A stretch of 64,000 nt of DNA from Candidatus Nitrospira nitrosa. GTDB lineage: Bacteria; Nitrospirota; Nitrospiria; Nitrospirales; Nitrospiraceae. The position numbers and the translations under genes are program-made. Shown piece after piece: positions 17,298 to 25,413 of the stretch. The notes beneath the pieces are model-generated. The model was given only the letters and a program-made list of their open reading frames with translations. It was not told where the DNA came from and did no database searches. Numbering within the stretch: position 1 is the stretch's first letter; each line of letters starts with the position of its first letter. The DNA is taken from contig NZ_CZQA01000009.1 in the NCBI RefSeq assembly GCF_001458735.1, positions 62,001 to 126,000 of the forward strand. The letters run 5' to 3'.

Positions 17298-18014
17298 ATG
17301 AGACATTTTCTTAGAGCATCCATTCAGCGAACCGTTCAATCTTGGTGCATAAGTCACGTTTCAATTGCGCCGCAGTTCTGGCAGATTGTTCTGTACACCA
17401 CATTCATCTGCATGGGATTTGCTTCTGCAGGTTTGGCCTGTCACGATGCCGCTTCGGCCATTCGCCTGACGCCCACATCGTTGACCTTTAATGCGGTGCA
17501 AGGTGCGACAAACCCACCGAATCAGACAATAGCCGTGGCCAGGCCCACGACATGGTCCGCGACTTTTACCACTTCCGACAATGCCTCCTGGCTTACTGTG
17601 TCACCGGCCAAGACAACTATCACGACCAGTAAGACGCTCACGGTCGCGGTGAATATTACAGGGCTTGTTGCGGGAACCTACAGAGCAACCATCACAACCA
17701 AGGTAGGCACCTGGTGTACGAATACCGCTCCGGTGACGTTGATTGTATCCCCTTCAACGACACCGCCACCACCTACACAAACATCCTCGGCAACTCTCAG
17801 ATGGAACGCAGTCACTGCCACAGCAGTCAGTGGCTATAGGGTTTATGTCGGAGAGGTTCCTGGTCAATATTCACGAACCATAACCGTAGGAACCGCTACA
17901 TCATCAACTGTCAACAACTTGATAGTTGGCCGAACATACTATTTCGTGGTTACAGCGTATAACAGTGCCGGCGAGAGCCCACCGTCCAATCTGGCGAGTA
18001 AGACGATCCAGTGA
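17298..18014 (+). CDS. Secreted BACON plus fibronectin type III protein, copy 2
   Basis: This 238-residue protein is a paralogue of the one at 15434. A signal segment (about residues 28-55, ending GLACHDAASA) precedes a BACON-like domain with LTPTSLTFNAVQGATNPPNQT, then SDNASWLTVSP and GLVAGTYRATITTKVG. After a Pro/Thr linker comes an FN3 domain (ATLRWNAVTATAVSGYRVY to YYFVVTAYNSAGES). A cysteine pair not present in copy 1 (AGLACHD and GTWCTNT) may form a disulfide. No sigma-54 match was found directly upstream, so it may be read through from the FN3 lipoprotein gene 128 bp before it. A strong terminator hairpin lies after it at 18066. Confidence 0.8.
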   Translation: MRHFLRASIQRTVQSWCISHVSIAPQFWQIVLYTTFICMGFASAGLACHDAASAIRLTPTSLTFNAVQGATNPPNQTIAVARPTTWSATFTTSDNASWLTVSPAKTTITTSKTLTVAVNITGLVAGTYRATITTKVGTWCTNTAPVTLIVSPSTTPPPPTQTSSATLRWNAVTATAVSGYRVYVGEVPGQYSRTITVGTATSSTVNNLIVGRTYYFVVTAYNSAGESPPSNLASKTIQ

Positions 18015-18065
18015 CCCAGTGGCGTGTACGTCATCAAGTCTCACGGCGGCAATGAGGAGCAAAAG

Positions 18066-18099
18066 AAAAGGGCCGCTCCCTCATGGGAGCAGCCCTTTT
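18066..18099. terminator. Bidirectional rho-independent terminator
   Basis: Arms of 15 bases (18066-18080 and 18085-18099) pair with one C-A mismatch around a four-base TCAT loop. An A-run opens one arm and a T-run closes the other, so the hairpin can end transcription from both directions. It lies between the convergent BACON-FN3 gene (ends 18014) and the PEP-CTERM gene (ends 18126). Confidence 0.9.
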
Positions 18100-18125
18100 A
18101 CCCTACCGCTTCTTGGAAAAGGTAT

Positions 18126-18392
18126 TTAGCCTTTCCGTGATATGCGTCTCAAAATTCCGAGCCCGGTTAATCCAGCTGCCAGCAAGATAATGGATGATGG
18201 TTCGGGAACGCCCGCGCAGGACTTCCTACCGCAGGGACCGGGTTTAGGTTTATGTTTAGCCGTAACAAGCTCCATGCTGCTCATCGTAAGGCCACTGGTT
18301 GTTTGAGCCGTGGCGAGATTTCCTGAGAATCCAAGAACTGCTATGACAACTCCTAGAAACATTGAACCGATCGACAAAGTCCGCCTTTCCAC
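18126..18392 (-). CDS. Small PEP-CTERM sorting domain protein
   Basis: The 88-residue precursor has an N-terminal signal peptide (VERRTLSIGSMFLGVVIAVL onward, ending near ATAQT), a spacer of about 30 residues with two cysteines and several lysines, and a C-terminal PEP-CTERM signal: VPEPSSIILLAAGLTGLG followed by the basic tail ILRRISRKG. Such proteins are cut and anchored or exported by exosortases. The start is GTG at 18392, five to six bases after AAGGAGGT. The mature peptide would be only about 30 residues, so it is a minimal exosortase substrate, possibly structural or matrix-associated. It sits about 1.6 kb from the exosortase gene. Confidence 0.85.
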   Translation of the reverse strand: MERRTLSIGSMFLGVVIAVLGFSGNLATAQTTSGLTMSSMELVTAKHKPKPGPCGRKSCAGVPEPSSIILLAAGLTGLGILRRISRKG

Positions 18393-18908
18393 CAGCCACC
18401 TCCTTTTAATATTGTTGCGATGTAAACCATAACGCACCATAGGTTACCCATGGCGTGTGTCAGATACTTGAATATGTGTGTCCTGAAGAATCAATTTGTA
18501 TAGCGTGTTGTAGGTAAGCAAAGTGTGCCTCCCGGATGGTGCTTCATGTACATATTAGCTTGCTGAAAATTTAACCTAGGATGAAAGACTAGATGGTGGA
18601 AGAAAGCCCTGTCAATAGGTGTACGCTGCTTATGTAGTTGCCGAATGGTCTACCAGACGGATTCAGTTAAGGAAGGTCTGATTAATTCAGAGGTTCACTT
18701 GGGAACCAGTCGAATCTAAAATGTTTTGAGAGGTGGCTGGGCAAAAGTGAGGATTAATCAGATCTTCCTTAAGCCAGTCAAGGATATCGACGGTCCTTTG
18801 CTCCACGCATCGCACGTATAGAAAACAGCCAATGGGTCAGGCGCATGGGAGCCGCTTCCACCGGAGAGATCTCGCAGATATTTGGAATCGATGCTTCCAC
18901 GATAGGAT
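18393..18908. other. 516-bp intergenic region holding a MITE-like element
   Basis: The region separates the PEP-CTERM gene from the FemAB/exosortase pair. It contains the upstream region of the PEP-CTERM gene and the 106-bp inverted-repeat element at 18667-18772. A 38-codon open stretch on the minus strand (about 18779-18893) was seen but not supported as a gene. Confidence 0.55.
18667..18772. mobile_element. MITE-like 106-bp element with 20-bp terminal inverted repeats
   Basis: The two ends, TTAAGGAAGGTCTGATTAAT (18667-18686) and its partner at 18753-18772, are inverted repeats matching at 19 of 20 positions. The outermost TTAA could be a target duplication or part of the repeat. The internal 66 bases hold no open frame. 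Size and structure fit a non-autonomous miniature element moved by an insertion-sequence transposase encoded elsewhere; no transposase gene is in the window. Confidence 0.6.
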
Positions 18909-20003
18909 TCAACCAATATGCCGATACATGAGTTGACCGGCGAAGACCAGCATCCTATGGGGCATATAGGTACAAACGGTTCTTGCCAGGCGCATCTTTA
19001 AATGTTCTAAGAAGAGAGATCCTTCAGCGATAGGACTACGCCACAGAGTAAGTCGCACGCTTTCTGCACCCCACCGTTCCTTGAACATGATAAGGCCTCG
19101 ATCCTCGACGTCAGACCGACCCAGGTCGAGTGTTTCCATGCCTGCCGATTTTGCCGTTTGGATGGCTTGCCAAAAAAGCATTGGGGTCGCTCCCAGGTGG
19201 TGAAAGCGCGCATCGGAACCGCCGTACTTGTAATACACCGTTCTTCCGTGGTTCAGGGTCAGGATTCCCGCGACCGGCTGATCTCCCTTGAAGGCCACCC
19301 GAATACAAACGTTCTTTCCCATGGATGCAACGAGACGTTGAAACCAGCTGAAAGGCTGAGGTGGAAGATGTTTGCGCGACCTCATCCGCACAATGAGATC
19401 ATAGAATGATTGTAAGAGCGAATCGCTCCTCCCCTGCTCATACATGAGTCCTTGTCGCTCTGCGTGACGAATCCTCCGCTTAATACAATCCTTGTGGAAT
19501 CTCTTCTCGATCGCATCAAGACGTGGTCGAAGGTCGAGACGATGCCACAGATAGGTCTTACAGGCCCTAAAGCTTTTCTCGAAATCAAGGAGGGGCTCAC
19601 TTGTTCGCAATTCAGCATATGCCCATCGCTGTGTTTTTTGGAGCGTGTCAAGGCGAGCACAGAGCGTTTGGAGTTGCTCGATGCTTTCGACAAGCGGTTC
19701 GCAGTGATCCGTGAAAGGTAACGAGACCAACCGGCCACGGGTCAACCAACTCTGTACGCTACAAAACAGGAGGGCATTCGTCAACTTCTGAGATGGCGAA
19801 GAGGTCGTGAGCGCGATCGGTTCGTACCCGTAGGCAGCGCGTAAAGCCGTAAGCCAGCCGATCGTATGGAAGACAGAAGAGTTCGCGTGTCGATCGACGA
19901 ATTGGGACCATCGATCATCGAGAAGGGGGCGTATCATCCAGACCCTATCAGGTCCCAAGGTCATCCGTTCCTTCCCGGCATGTGAGAGCGGAGTTTCGGT
20001 CAA
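18909..20003 (-). CDS. FemAB-like protein, exosortase system-associated
   Basis: This 364-residue protein has the double GNAT (FemABX) layout of the FemAB-like proteins that accompany exosortase loci. Recognisable parts are the N-terminal WSQFVDRHANSSVFHTIGW, the central DCIKRRIRHAERQGL with an adjacent helical region, and PVAGILTLNHGRTVYYKYGGSD leading to TLDLGRSD in the C-terminal GNAT domain. Family members transfer an aminoacyl or acyl group; the substrate in exosortase systems is unknown. TTG at 20003 overlaps the exosortase stop by 4 bp; ATG at 19964 with GGAAGGA upstream is an equally good start. Co-transcription with the exosortase is evident. Confidence 0.82.
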   Translation of the reverse strand: MTETPLSHAGKERMTLGPDRVWMIRPLLDDRWSQFVDRHANSSVFHTIGWLTALRAAYGYEPIALTTSSPSQKLTNALLFCSVQSWLTRGRLVSLPFTDHCEPLVESIEQLQTLCARLDTLQKTQRWAYAELRTSEPLLDFEKSFRACKTYLWHRLDLRPRLDAIEKRFHKDCIKRRIRHAERQGLMYEQGRSDSLLQSFYDLIVRMRSRKHLPPQPFSWFQRLVASMGKNVCIRVAFKGDQPVAGILTLNHGRTVYYKYGGSDARFHHLGATPMLFWQAIQTAKSAGMETLDLGRSDVEDRGLIMFKERWGAESVRLTLWRSPIAEGSLFLEHLKMRLARTVCTYMPHRMLVFAGQLMYRHIG

Positions 20004-20983
20004 GCTTGAGCACGAAATGCATCATGTGAAGCGGACTTGAACCGCCGTTCTAATTTGTATAGCAGCCAGGCAATACAAACGAGCATCGTGCACGACAAGG
20101 CAAAAAGAGGAATGCCGCCATAGCGGTGGAGAGCACTGTCCAGAAGAAAAGCAGGATCGACATAATTGGCCAGCAGCGTCAACCCCACAATGCGAAAGGC
20201 ATTCTTCAGGATAGCCAGTGGAACAACAACCGCTACGAGCGCAGCCTTAGTCCACCAAGAAACTAAAAACCAATGACTAGCAAGGAGACTGGTGATGATG
20301 AGCGCAAAAAATGAGCGGATGCCGCTGCATTCTTCTTCAATGAAAATAATGAAATGCGAGAGTTCAAAAGTAAATCCATCACGAAGGACTTGGATGTCAA
20401 GAATAGAAAACAGCACATCCACGGTGTCAGCCGAACTACGCTGCAAGAAAACAATGATCGAGTCCAGGAGAACAGGCGGTAAAGGAATCATGAAGAGAAG
20501 TATCGCCAGCGCAAACAGGTTGTCGCGAAAGCTCTCACTCCCAAATGCAAGCAGAAAGAGGCCCCAGCACATCACGATGAAGGCTGAAATGTCTGCGGTC
20601 AGTCGATCTTGTCGCCAGGCTACTCCATCAGCAAGCAAGTAACAAACGGCACCGCTGACTATGACCAATAGACCAATGAGTGGATTTGTTTTGCGTGAAC
20701 TCAGTATGGTTGCCCTGTTCGAAAATAATAGATAGGAAGTCAGGATCGGAACCAGCAGGAGGTGAGTGAAGTGCTCCTGCTCTGAGGCAAGGGCAATGAG
20801 GTGCATCAGTGGTGCCCAAAACCATGCTCCCACACTCAGGGCTAGAAGAAGAGTAATGAAGTCTAATCGACTGGATGGCCAAGACCAGGCTCGGAGGAAT
20901 GCGCCAGCATCACGATGGGCTGCAAGTGAAGCGGCCTTATCGCGCGAACCCATTTTATTGTGTTGAAAATGGGGTGCTCTCAT
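20000..20983 (-). CDS. Exosortase (membrane transpeptidase for PEP-CTERM proteins)
   Basis: This is a multi-pass inner-membrane cysteine protease/transpeptidase of the exosortase family, with about eight hydrophobic segments. The catalytic residues are visible: Cys in IEEECSGIRSF (about residue 218), Arg in LKNAFRIVGL and His in LHRYGGIPLF. These surroundings look closer to the exosortase C-like branch than to the XrtA/EpsH type, although the adjacent substrate has a PEP motif; that subclass call is from memory. It should cut proteins such as the one encoded at 18126. No clear ribosome site precedes ATG 20983. An EpsI-type extension is absent. Confidence 0.88.
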   Translation of the reverse strand: MRAPHFQHNKMGSRDKAASLAAHRDAGAFLRAWSWPSSRLDFITLLLALSVGAWFWAPLMHLIALASEQEHFTHLLLVPILTSYLLFSNRATILSSRKTNPLIGLLVIVSGAVCYLLADGVAWRQDRLTADISAFIVMCWGLFLLAFGSESFRDNLFALAILLFMIPLPPVLLDSIIVFLQRSSADTVDVLFSILDIQVLRDGFTFELSHFIIFIEEECSGIRSFFALIITSLLASHWFLVSWWTKAALVAVVVPLAILKNAFRIVGLTLLANYVDPAFLLDSALHRYGGIPLFALSCTMLVCIAWLLYKLERRFKSASHDAFRAQA

Positions 20984-21106
20984 AACTGAATATTTCAGAC
21001 TAGCTCGTGATGAGTGCCTCGAAGAGACCTTCGTGCCTCACGGCCTCTCCTCGGTTGATTCTGATGACGGCTGTTGCCGGTGAGATTGTGATAGCAGGTA
21101 GATGGT

Positions 21107-22366
21107 TTACACACGGAGGAATATGTGTCGTTGATACAAAACGTATAAGGCGACCCAATAGCCTGCAACAATGACCAAGCCATAAACTAAAGGCTCATAG
21201 GGATCCCCCAGAAAGGTAAATAGGGTCCGTCCTACAAGGCGTCTGAGCGCGTTAAAGGCGACATTAGAATGGATCTGTCCGAGAAGATATGCGGCGATGG
21301 CGTTCATGCCAATTACGGTGAATGGAAATGCAAGTCGCGTATAACCCCACCAATCAACAAGTAGAAATGAGCAGCTAAGCAAGAGAAAGCACCATCCACC
21401 GCTGAACAGAATCCAGCTCGGTGTCCAGATCGCTTTGACGAGAGGACACAGGCCTGTGAGACTCAACCCCCAACCGCTTGCCAGTCCGACTGCTCCTGCG
21501 AGAACCAACCAGCGAAATTTGCTCCATGGCGAACTGTCACTCTGAAGGAGACGACCAGCGATCAGTCCGAGGATCATCGTGGCAAGAGTGGGAACGAAAT
21601 TGAGAGTCGTCATGCCTTTTGGAAATCCGACGAATGGGTCTGCCCGTGGATAGAGGTTCAATAGCCAAACATCGAACGCCCAGGCAACATTACTGTTCTT
21701 TTGCCAGTGCGCTTCAAACCCACTGAGTCCATGCTCTTGAAGCCAGAGTTGAGATACGCCTACTCGCTCATAATCAAAGTCGTGGTCCGGAATAGGATAC
21801 AGGGCAAAAACCAACCAACAAACCAATACAATGATAATCACCGCCCCCCATGCCGTTCGGGACCTCCTCAACGCCAGCCAGAAGAGAGCCGGATAGGCCA
21901 GTCCGATTTGCGGGAGAATCCAGTCAAAGGGATAGACGATCATCTGACGTGCATGTAGCGCGGCAATGGCCAGCCCCAGTCCGATAAGCAGAAGTGCCCG
22001 AATGACTGCATGTCTCCAAAGGTCACGGCGCATTGCCCCTTGCGCCGTTCTTCTGGCGAGGGAAAACGGTAGGGAGACTCCGACGAGGAAGCAAAAACTG
22101 GGCATGATCAAGTCGTGAAGATGAGCACCCACCCACTCGGCATGACTTTGCTGTTGGCACAGAAAGCGCCAGAGGGAGGATTCCGGTACTGCTTCGGCCA
22201 CATTGCAGAGCTGAAACGCCTCCGCGAGAAGGAGGAACATGACAAATCCGCGATAGGCATCAATCGACGCGAGACGGTGGGCGGGCACTGTGATTTTGGA
22301 TTCGGCGATCGTGCTTTCCGCATTGTGTTGCGGGTTCAATGCGTTTGTTAGAATGGTTTGTCCCAT
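21107..22366 (-). CDS. Multi-pass membrane acyltransferase (DUF5009/DUF1624-like)
   Basis: This 419-residue integral membrane protein has about ten to twelve hydrophobic segments. The N-terminal signature LASIDAYRGFVMFLLLAEAF and WVGAHLHDLIMPSFCFLVGVSLPFS match the family related to heparan-alpha-glucosaminide N-acetyltransferase (NagX/HGSNAT, DUF1624/DUF5009). These proteins carry acyl groups across the membrane to sugars. The histidine in HDLIMPSF is a likely active residue. ATG 22366 is preferred since CGGAG lies upstream; the frame extends to 22396. It probably belongs with the exosortase genes or the operon upstream and could acetylate exopolysaccharide. Confidence 0.78.
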   Translation of the reverse strand: MGQTILTNALNPQHNAESTIAESKITVPAHRLASIDAYRGFVMFLLLAEAFQLCNVAEAVPESSLWRFLCQQQSHAEWVGAHLHDLIMPSFCFLVGVSLPFSLARRTAQGAMRRDLWRHAVIRALLLIGLGLAIAALHARQMIVYPFDWILPQIGLAYPALFWLALRRSRTAWGAVIIIVLVCWLVFALYPIPDHDFDYERVGVSQLWLQEHGLSGFEAHWQKNSNVAWAFDVWLLNLYPRADPFVGFPKGMTTLNFVPTLATMILGLIAGRLLQSDSSPWSKFRWLVLAGAVGLASGWGLSLTGLCPLVKAIWTPSWILFSGGWCFLLLSCSFLLVDWWGYTRLAFPFTVIGMNAIAAYLLGQIHSNVAFNALRRLVGRTLFTFLGDPYEPLVYGLVIVAGYWVALYVLYQRHIFLRV

Positions 22367-22466
22367 GGGCTCCGTCCGATCCACTCCCCCCTGCATATGG
22401 CATTAACCCATGGCAATCTATGTGTTACTCAATATGCCTGTAGTCATCAACACCATGAATGAAAGG

Positions 22467-24023
22467 CTAAGTCTGTTCAGGAGTGAGTGGAAAAGCAGGG
22501 TTGGCGGCCAAATGTTTTAAGACACTTTTCATGACTTTTCCACTACTGTTCTTCGGAAGCGACGGTAGGATAACAATTTGTTTCGGTAGGTGATGCAAAG
22601 CCAATTTGGTTTTGCAGAAAGAAGCTACCCGTTCTTCAAGACCCTCAATATTCTTATCTCGAGGCACAGCGAACACCTTAACCGCCTCACCAAGCAGGTC
22701 ATCGGGAATGCCGACGACCGCAGCTTCCACGAGTTCACCACACTCCAATACCGTCTCTTCGATCTGTCGACAACTGACTTTTTCGCCTCGGCATTTTAGA
22801 AAATCCTTTGCGCGGTCGACGATAAAGATGAACCCATCGTCATCCACTTTTGCCAGGTCACCGGTGTATAGTGAACCGTTACGAAATACGTCAGCCGACT
22901 CTTTCGGCTCCTGCCAGTATCCTTTCGCGATATTGGCGCCTTCCGCAACAATCTCGCCGACTTGCCCCGGTCGCACGTCTCTCCCCTGCTCATCCAGCAC
23001 ACGTAACGTCACACCGGGCGCTCCCTTGCCGATTGAGCCGAGTTTGGTCTCCAACATCTCAGGTGGCAGATAGGAGAGTCGTGCCGTCGCTTCAGTTTGC
23101 CCATACATAATGTAGAGCTTAATCTCGGGAAGGATCTTCTTGAGTTCCTGAATAAATATCGGCGCCAGATGCCCTCCCGCTTGCTGCGCATGTCTGAGCG
23201 ACGGAAATCGCTTTTGTTTGAAACTCGAACTTCTTAGCAGAATCTGAAAATGACTGGGCGTCCCGGCAAATCCTGTGCATTGCGTGTCGATCATTCGTTG
23301 AAGAACCGTTTCTGGATACATGAACCGATTGTCGATGACCACCTCGCCACCGACCCGTAGGTGCGTGTGAAGGAGGGAGGCCCCGTAACAATAGTGAAAG
23401 GGCAAGACCGCCATCATACGGTCCTGCTCGTTCAGTGAAAGATAGGAGACGATAGACTCTGTATTGGCGATAATATTCGAGTGGGTAATCATCACTCCAC
23501 GTGGCTGGCCAGTCGAGCCGGACGTAAACACCAATGCTGCCAACGTATCGTGACTCACTGGAGCATAGTCCGACACGGGCGGCTGTTCGGAAGGAAGACC
23601 CGAGAAGTTCAGCTGGGATAAGACGTACGGGATTGGAGGAATAGCGCGGTCGGTGAGGACGTGGGTATCCGAGAGCACACCCGCGTGAGTGGCCGCGACT
23701 GAGGCTTGCGCACATACAATCTTAGCACCGCTCATTCTCAGGATAGAAGCGAGCGCTTTTGTTGAACTGCTGGCTGGGATGGGGACTATGATCAGTCCAG
23801 CCTGCAAGGTGCCCAAATAGCAGGCCGCCCAAAAGAGTGAGTTGTCACCAATCAAGAGGACGCGGTCGTCTTGTCTGGATCGATACCGAAGAAGATAGGC
23901 AGCAATTCGACCGGCGTGAGCCGTGAGCTCTCCGTAGGAGATCGTTGCTGGGAGCAGCCGGAGCGCTGTCCGATCAGGATCTTTGTCGGCAAGTAAATGA
24001 TGCGCGACATTGATGGTACTCAT
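22467..24023 (-). CDS. AMP-forming acyl-CoA/acyl-ACP ligase, exosortase-locus type
   Basis: This 518-residue ANL-superfamily enzyme adenylates a carboxylic acid and transfers it to CoA or a carrier protein. Motifs in order: the phosphate-binding loop VFTSGSTGQPRGV (about residue 170), YGQTEATARLSYLP, the hinge region YTGDLAKVDDDGF and the C-terminal catalytic lysine in LPKNSSGKVMKS. It resembles the acyl-CoA ligase family that accompanies exosortase loci. It is the last gene of the 15-gene run, 31 bp after the NAD-synthetase-like gene. Two acyl carrier proteins in the same operon are likely partners, so it may load the starter or final acid onto one of them. Confidence 0.88.
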   Translation of the reverse strand: MSTINVAHHLLADKDPDRTALRLLPATISYGELTAHAGRIAAYLLRYRSRQDDRVLLIGDNSLFWAACYLGTLQAGLIIVPIPASSSTKALASILRMSGAKIVCAQASVAATHAGVLSDTHVLTDRAIPPIPYVLSQLNFSGLPSEQPPVSDYAPVSHDTLAALVFTSGSTGQPRGVMITHSNIIANTESIVSYLSLNEQDRMMAVLPFHYCYGASLLHTHLRVGGEVVIDNRFMYPETVLQRMIDTQCTGFAGTPSHFQILLRSSSFKQKRFPSLRHAQQAGGHLAPIFIQELKKILPEIKLYIMYGQTEATARLSYLPPEMLETKLGSIGKGAPGVTLRVLDEQGRDVRPGQVGEIVAEGANIAKGYWQEPKESADVFRNGSLYTGDLAKVDDDGFIFIVDRAKDFLKCRGEKVSCRQIEETVLECGELVEAAVVGIPDDLLGEAVKVFAVPRDKNIEGLEERVASFCKTKLALHHLPKQIVILPSLPKNSSGKVMKSVLKHLAANPAFPLTPEQT

Positions 24024-24054
24024 GACGACCGTGTCCGAGTGGAAGGAGGGCAGG

Positions 24055-25029
24055 TTAATCGATGGTCATGGATTGTGCATGGAGATACTTGGCAACTTTC
24101 CGTTTTGACTCAATCATCTGATAGGCACGCTCGACGAGATCATCCGTCATGCCGGATGCCTGCGCCAGATCTGCCGAAGAAATGCCATGATCTTTACCGT
24201 AGAGACAGAGATCCATCTGCTCGTACGGTAACGTAAAATAGAATTCTTCTTGCGATTGCTCTAATGTATACGTATCGGTCGTAGGAGGACGGCGTAGGAT
24301 GTCTTCAGGCACGCCGAGATACGCCGCAAGCCGATACACTTGTGACTTGTACAAGTGAGCGATTGGCTTGAAGTCAGCCGCGCCGTCGCCGTTCTTGACA
24401 AAGAAACCCTGATCATACTCCAGCAGGTTGGGTGTGCCGGCTACCGCATATTGCAGCAAGTCCGCGTAGTAGTATTCCATCATCTTTCTGGTCCGCTGCT
24501 TAAAATTTGTCGCCGCAACAATGCCCAGATAGGCATCCGGCGTGAGACGGACCTTCATAATCTGACCATCGGGCGACTGAACAACGACCGAAAAGATGGC
24601 GTAACGGCCGGCGTCGAGGAGACCTGGAAGCACGATCTTGCACTTATGCTTGGGGCCGTATTCAGGAACCACCATTCGGATCGAATCATCTCGTCGCTTG
24701 TAGCACCCCGCACCGGTGAGAATCGGACTGATGTCTTCCAGTACCGACTTGACGTTGAGCCTGTCGGCAACCATGCGGCCTAACTGAAGACTATTCGGTG
24801 AAGAGTCCGCCTCGGGCATGAACAGCAGCTGAATGCGGTCATGTCCAAGTGCCCGCGCGCAGAGAAAGGCCACGACGCTGCTGTCGATTCCTCCTGAAAC
24901 GGCAATGACAGCGCCTTTTCGCCGAAGTGTATGGAAGACTGTCTGACGAATCCAACTGGTGATGCGCTGTGTCTCGAGCTCTGGGTCTAGTCGCAAGAGA
25001 TCAGACGAAACAGCTGTGATCGTTTTCAT
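24055..25029 (-). CDS. nadE: NAD-synthetase-like ATP-dependent amidating enzyme
   Basis: This 324-residue member of the PP-loop ATPase group has the ATP-binding SGGIDSSVVAFLCARALG near residue 45 and KNGDGAADFKPIAHLYKSQVYRLA, as in ammonia-dependent NAD synthetase. It has no glutaminase domain. In NAD synthesis the enzyme amidates deamido-NAD. Here it overlaps an acyl carrier protein gene by 4 bp and sits between that and an acyl ligase, so it may instead form an amide in the acyl pathway, using ammonia possibly made by the nearby amidotransferase. That alternative role is inference. The symbol reflects family similarity only. Confidence 0.75.
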   Translation of the reverse strand: MKTITAVSSDLLRLDPELETQRITSWIRQTVFHTLRRKGAVIAVSGGIDSSVVAFLCARALGHDRIQLLFMPEADSSPNSLQLGRMVADRLNVKSVLEDISPILTGAGCYKRRDDSIRMVVPEYGPKHKCKIVLPGLLDAGRYAIFSVVVQSPDGQIMKVRLTPDAYLGIVAATNFKQRTRKMMEYYYADLLQYAVAGTPNLLEYDQGFFVKNGDGAADFKPIAHLYKSQVYRLAAYLGVPEDILRRPPTTDTYTLEQSQEEFYFTLPYEQMDLCLYGKDHGISSADLAQASGMTDDLVERAYQMIESKRKVAKYLHAQSMTID

Positions 25030-25319
25030 GGGCGTGTTTCCCTTGTGAGTCTAGAGGAAGATTCTGGCGCAGACTGCGGGGAGGCCGATTGTTTCACAAG
25101 AATGAACGAGACGATTTTACTCACGGAATCCAGATTGTCAGGGATCAGCTCTTCGTCCTTTACCTTTATCCCGTAGGTCGACTCAAGAAACCTAACCAAT
25201 TCAAGGATGCCGGTGGAGTCGATAATACCGGTCTCCATGAATGAATCGTCATCATTCAATTTGCCCTCTTCGCCAAAGAGATAATTATCAACGACAAATG
25301 TACGGATTGTTTGCACCAT
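25026..25319 (-). CDS. Acyl carrier protein, copy 2 of operon
   Basis: This 97-residue four-helix carrier protein has its phosphopantetheine-attachment serine in ETGIIDSTGILELV, where DST replaces the usual DSL. The helix content and acidic character fit the carrier family (YGIKVKDEELIPDNLDSV). A Ser/Pro/Arg-rich tail of about 20 residues follows the domain. ATG 25319 is preferred over the TTG at 25325; AGGAGG lies upstream. It overlaps the NAD-synthetase-like gene by 4 bp, a sign of translational coupling, and is likely charged by the ligase encoded at 22467. Confidence 0.85.
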   Translation of the reverse strand: MVQTIRTFVVDNYLFGEEGKLNDDDSFMETGIIDSTGILELVRFLESTYGIKVKDEELIPDNLDSVSKIVSFILVKQSASPQSAPESSSRLTRETRP

Positions 25320-25413
25320 TCTCAAAAATCCTCCTAACCTGTGTCTACCTCCTTGCCTACCGCAACGAGGTATCGACCGTCATCATGTGATCGGCGACCG
25401 CCGACGCGCCAAT

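Noticed and set aside
18517-18530. GC-N8-CC motif before the PEP-CTERM gene resembling a reversed sigma-54 site.
   Set aside because: Spacing is eight bases instead of ten, which is not tolerated by sigma-54.
18779-18893. A 38-codon open stretch on the minus strand after the FemAB gene.
   Set aside because: It has no start with ribosome site and no recognisable domain; too short to support.
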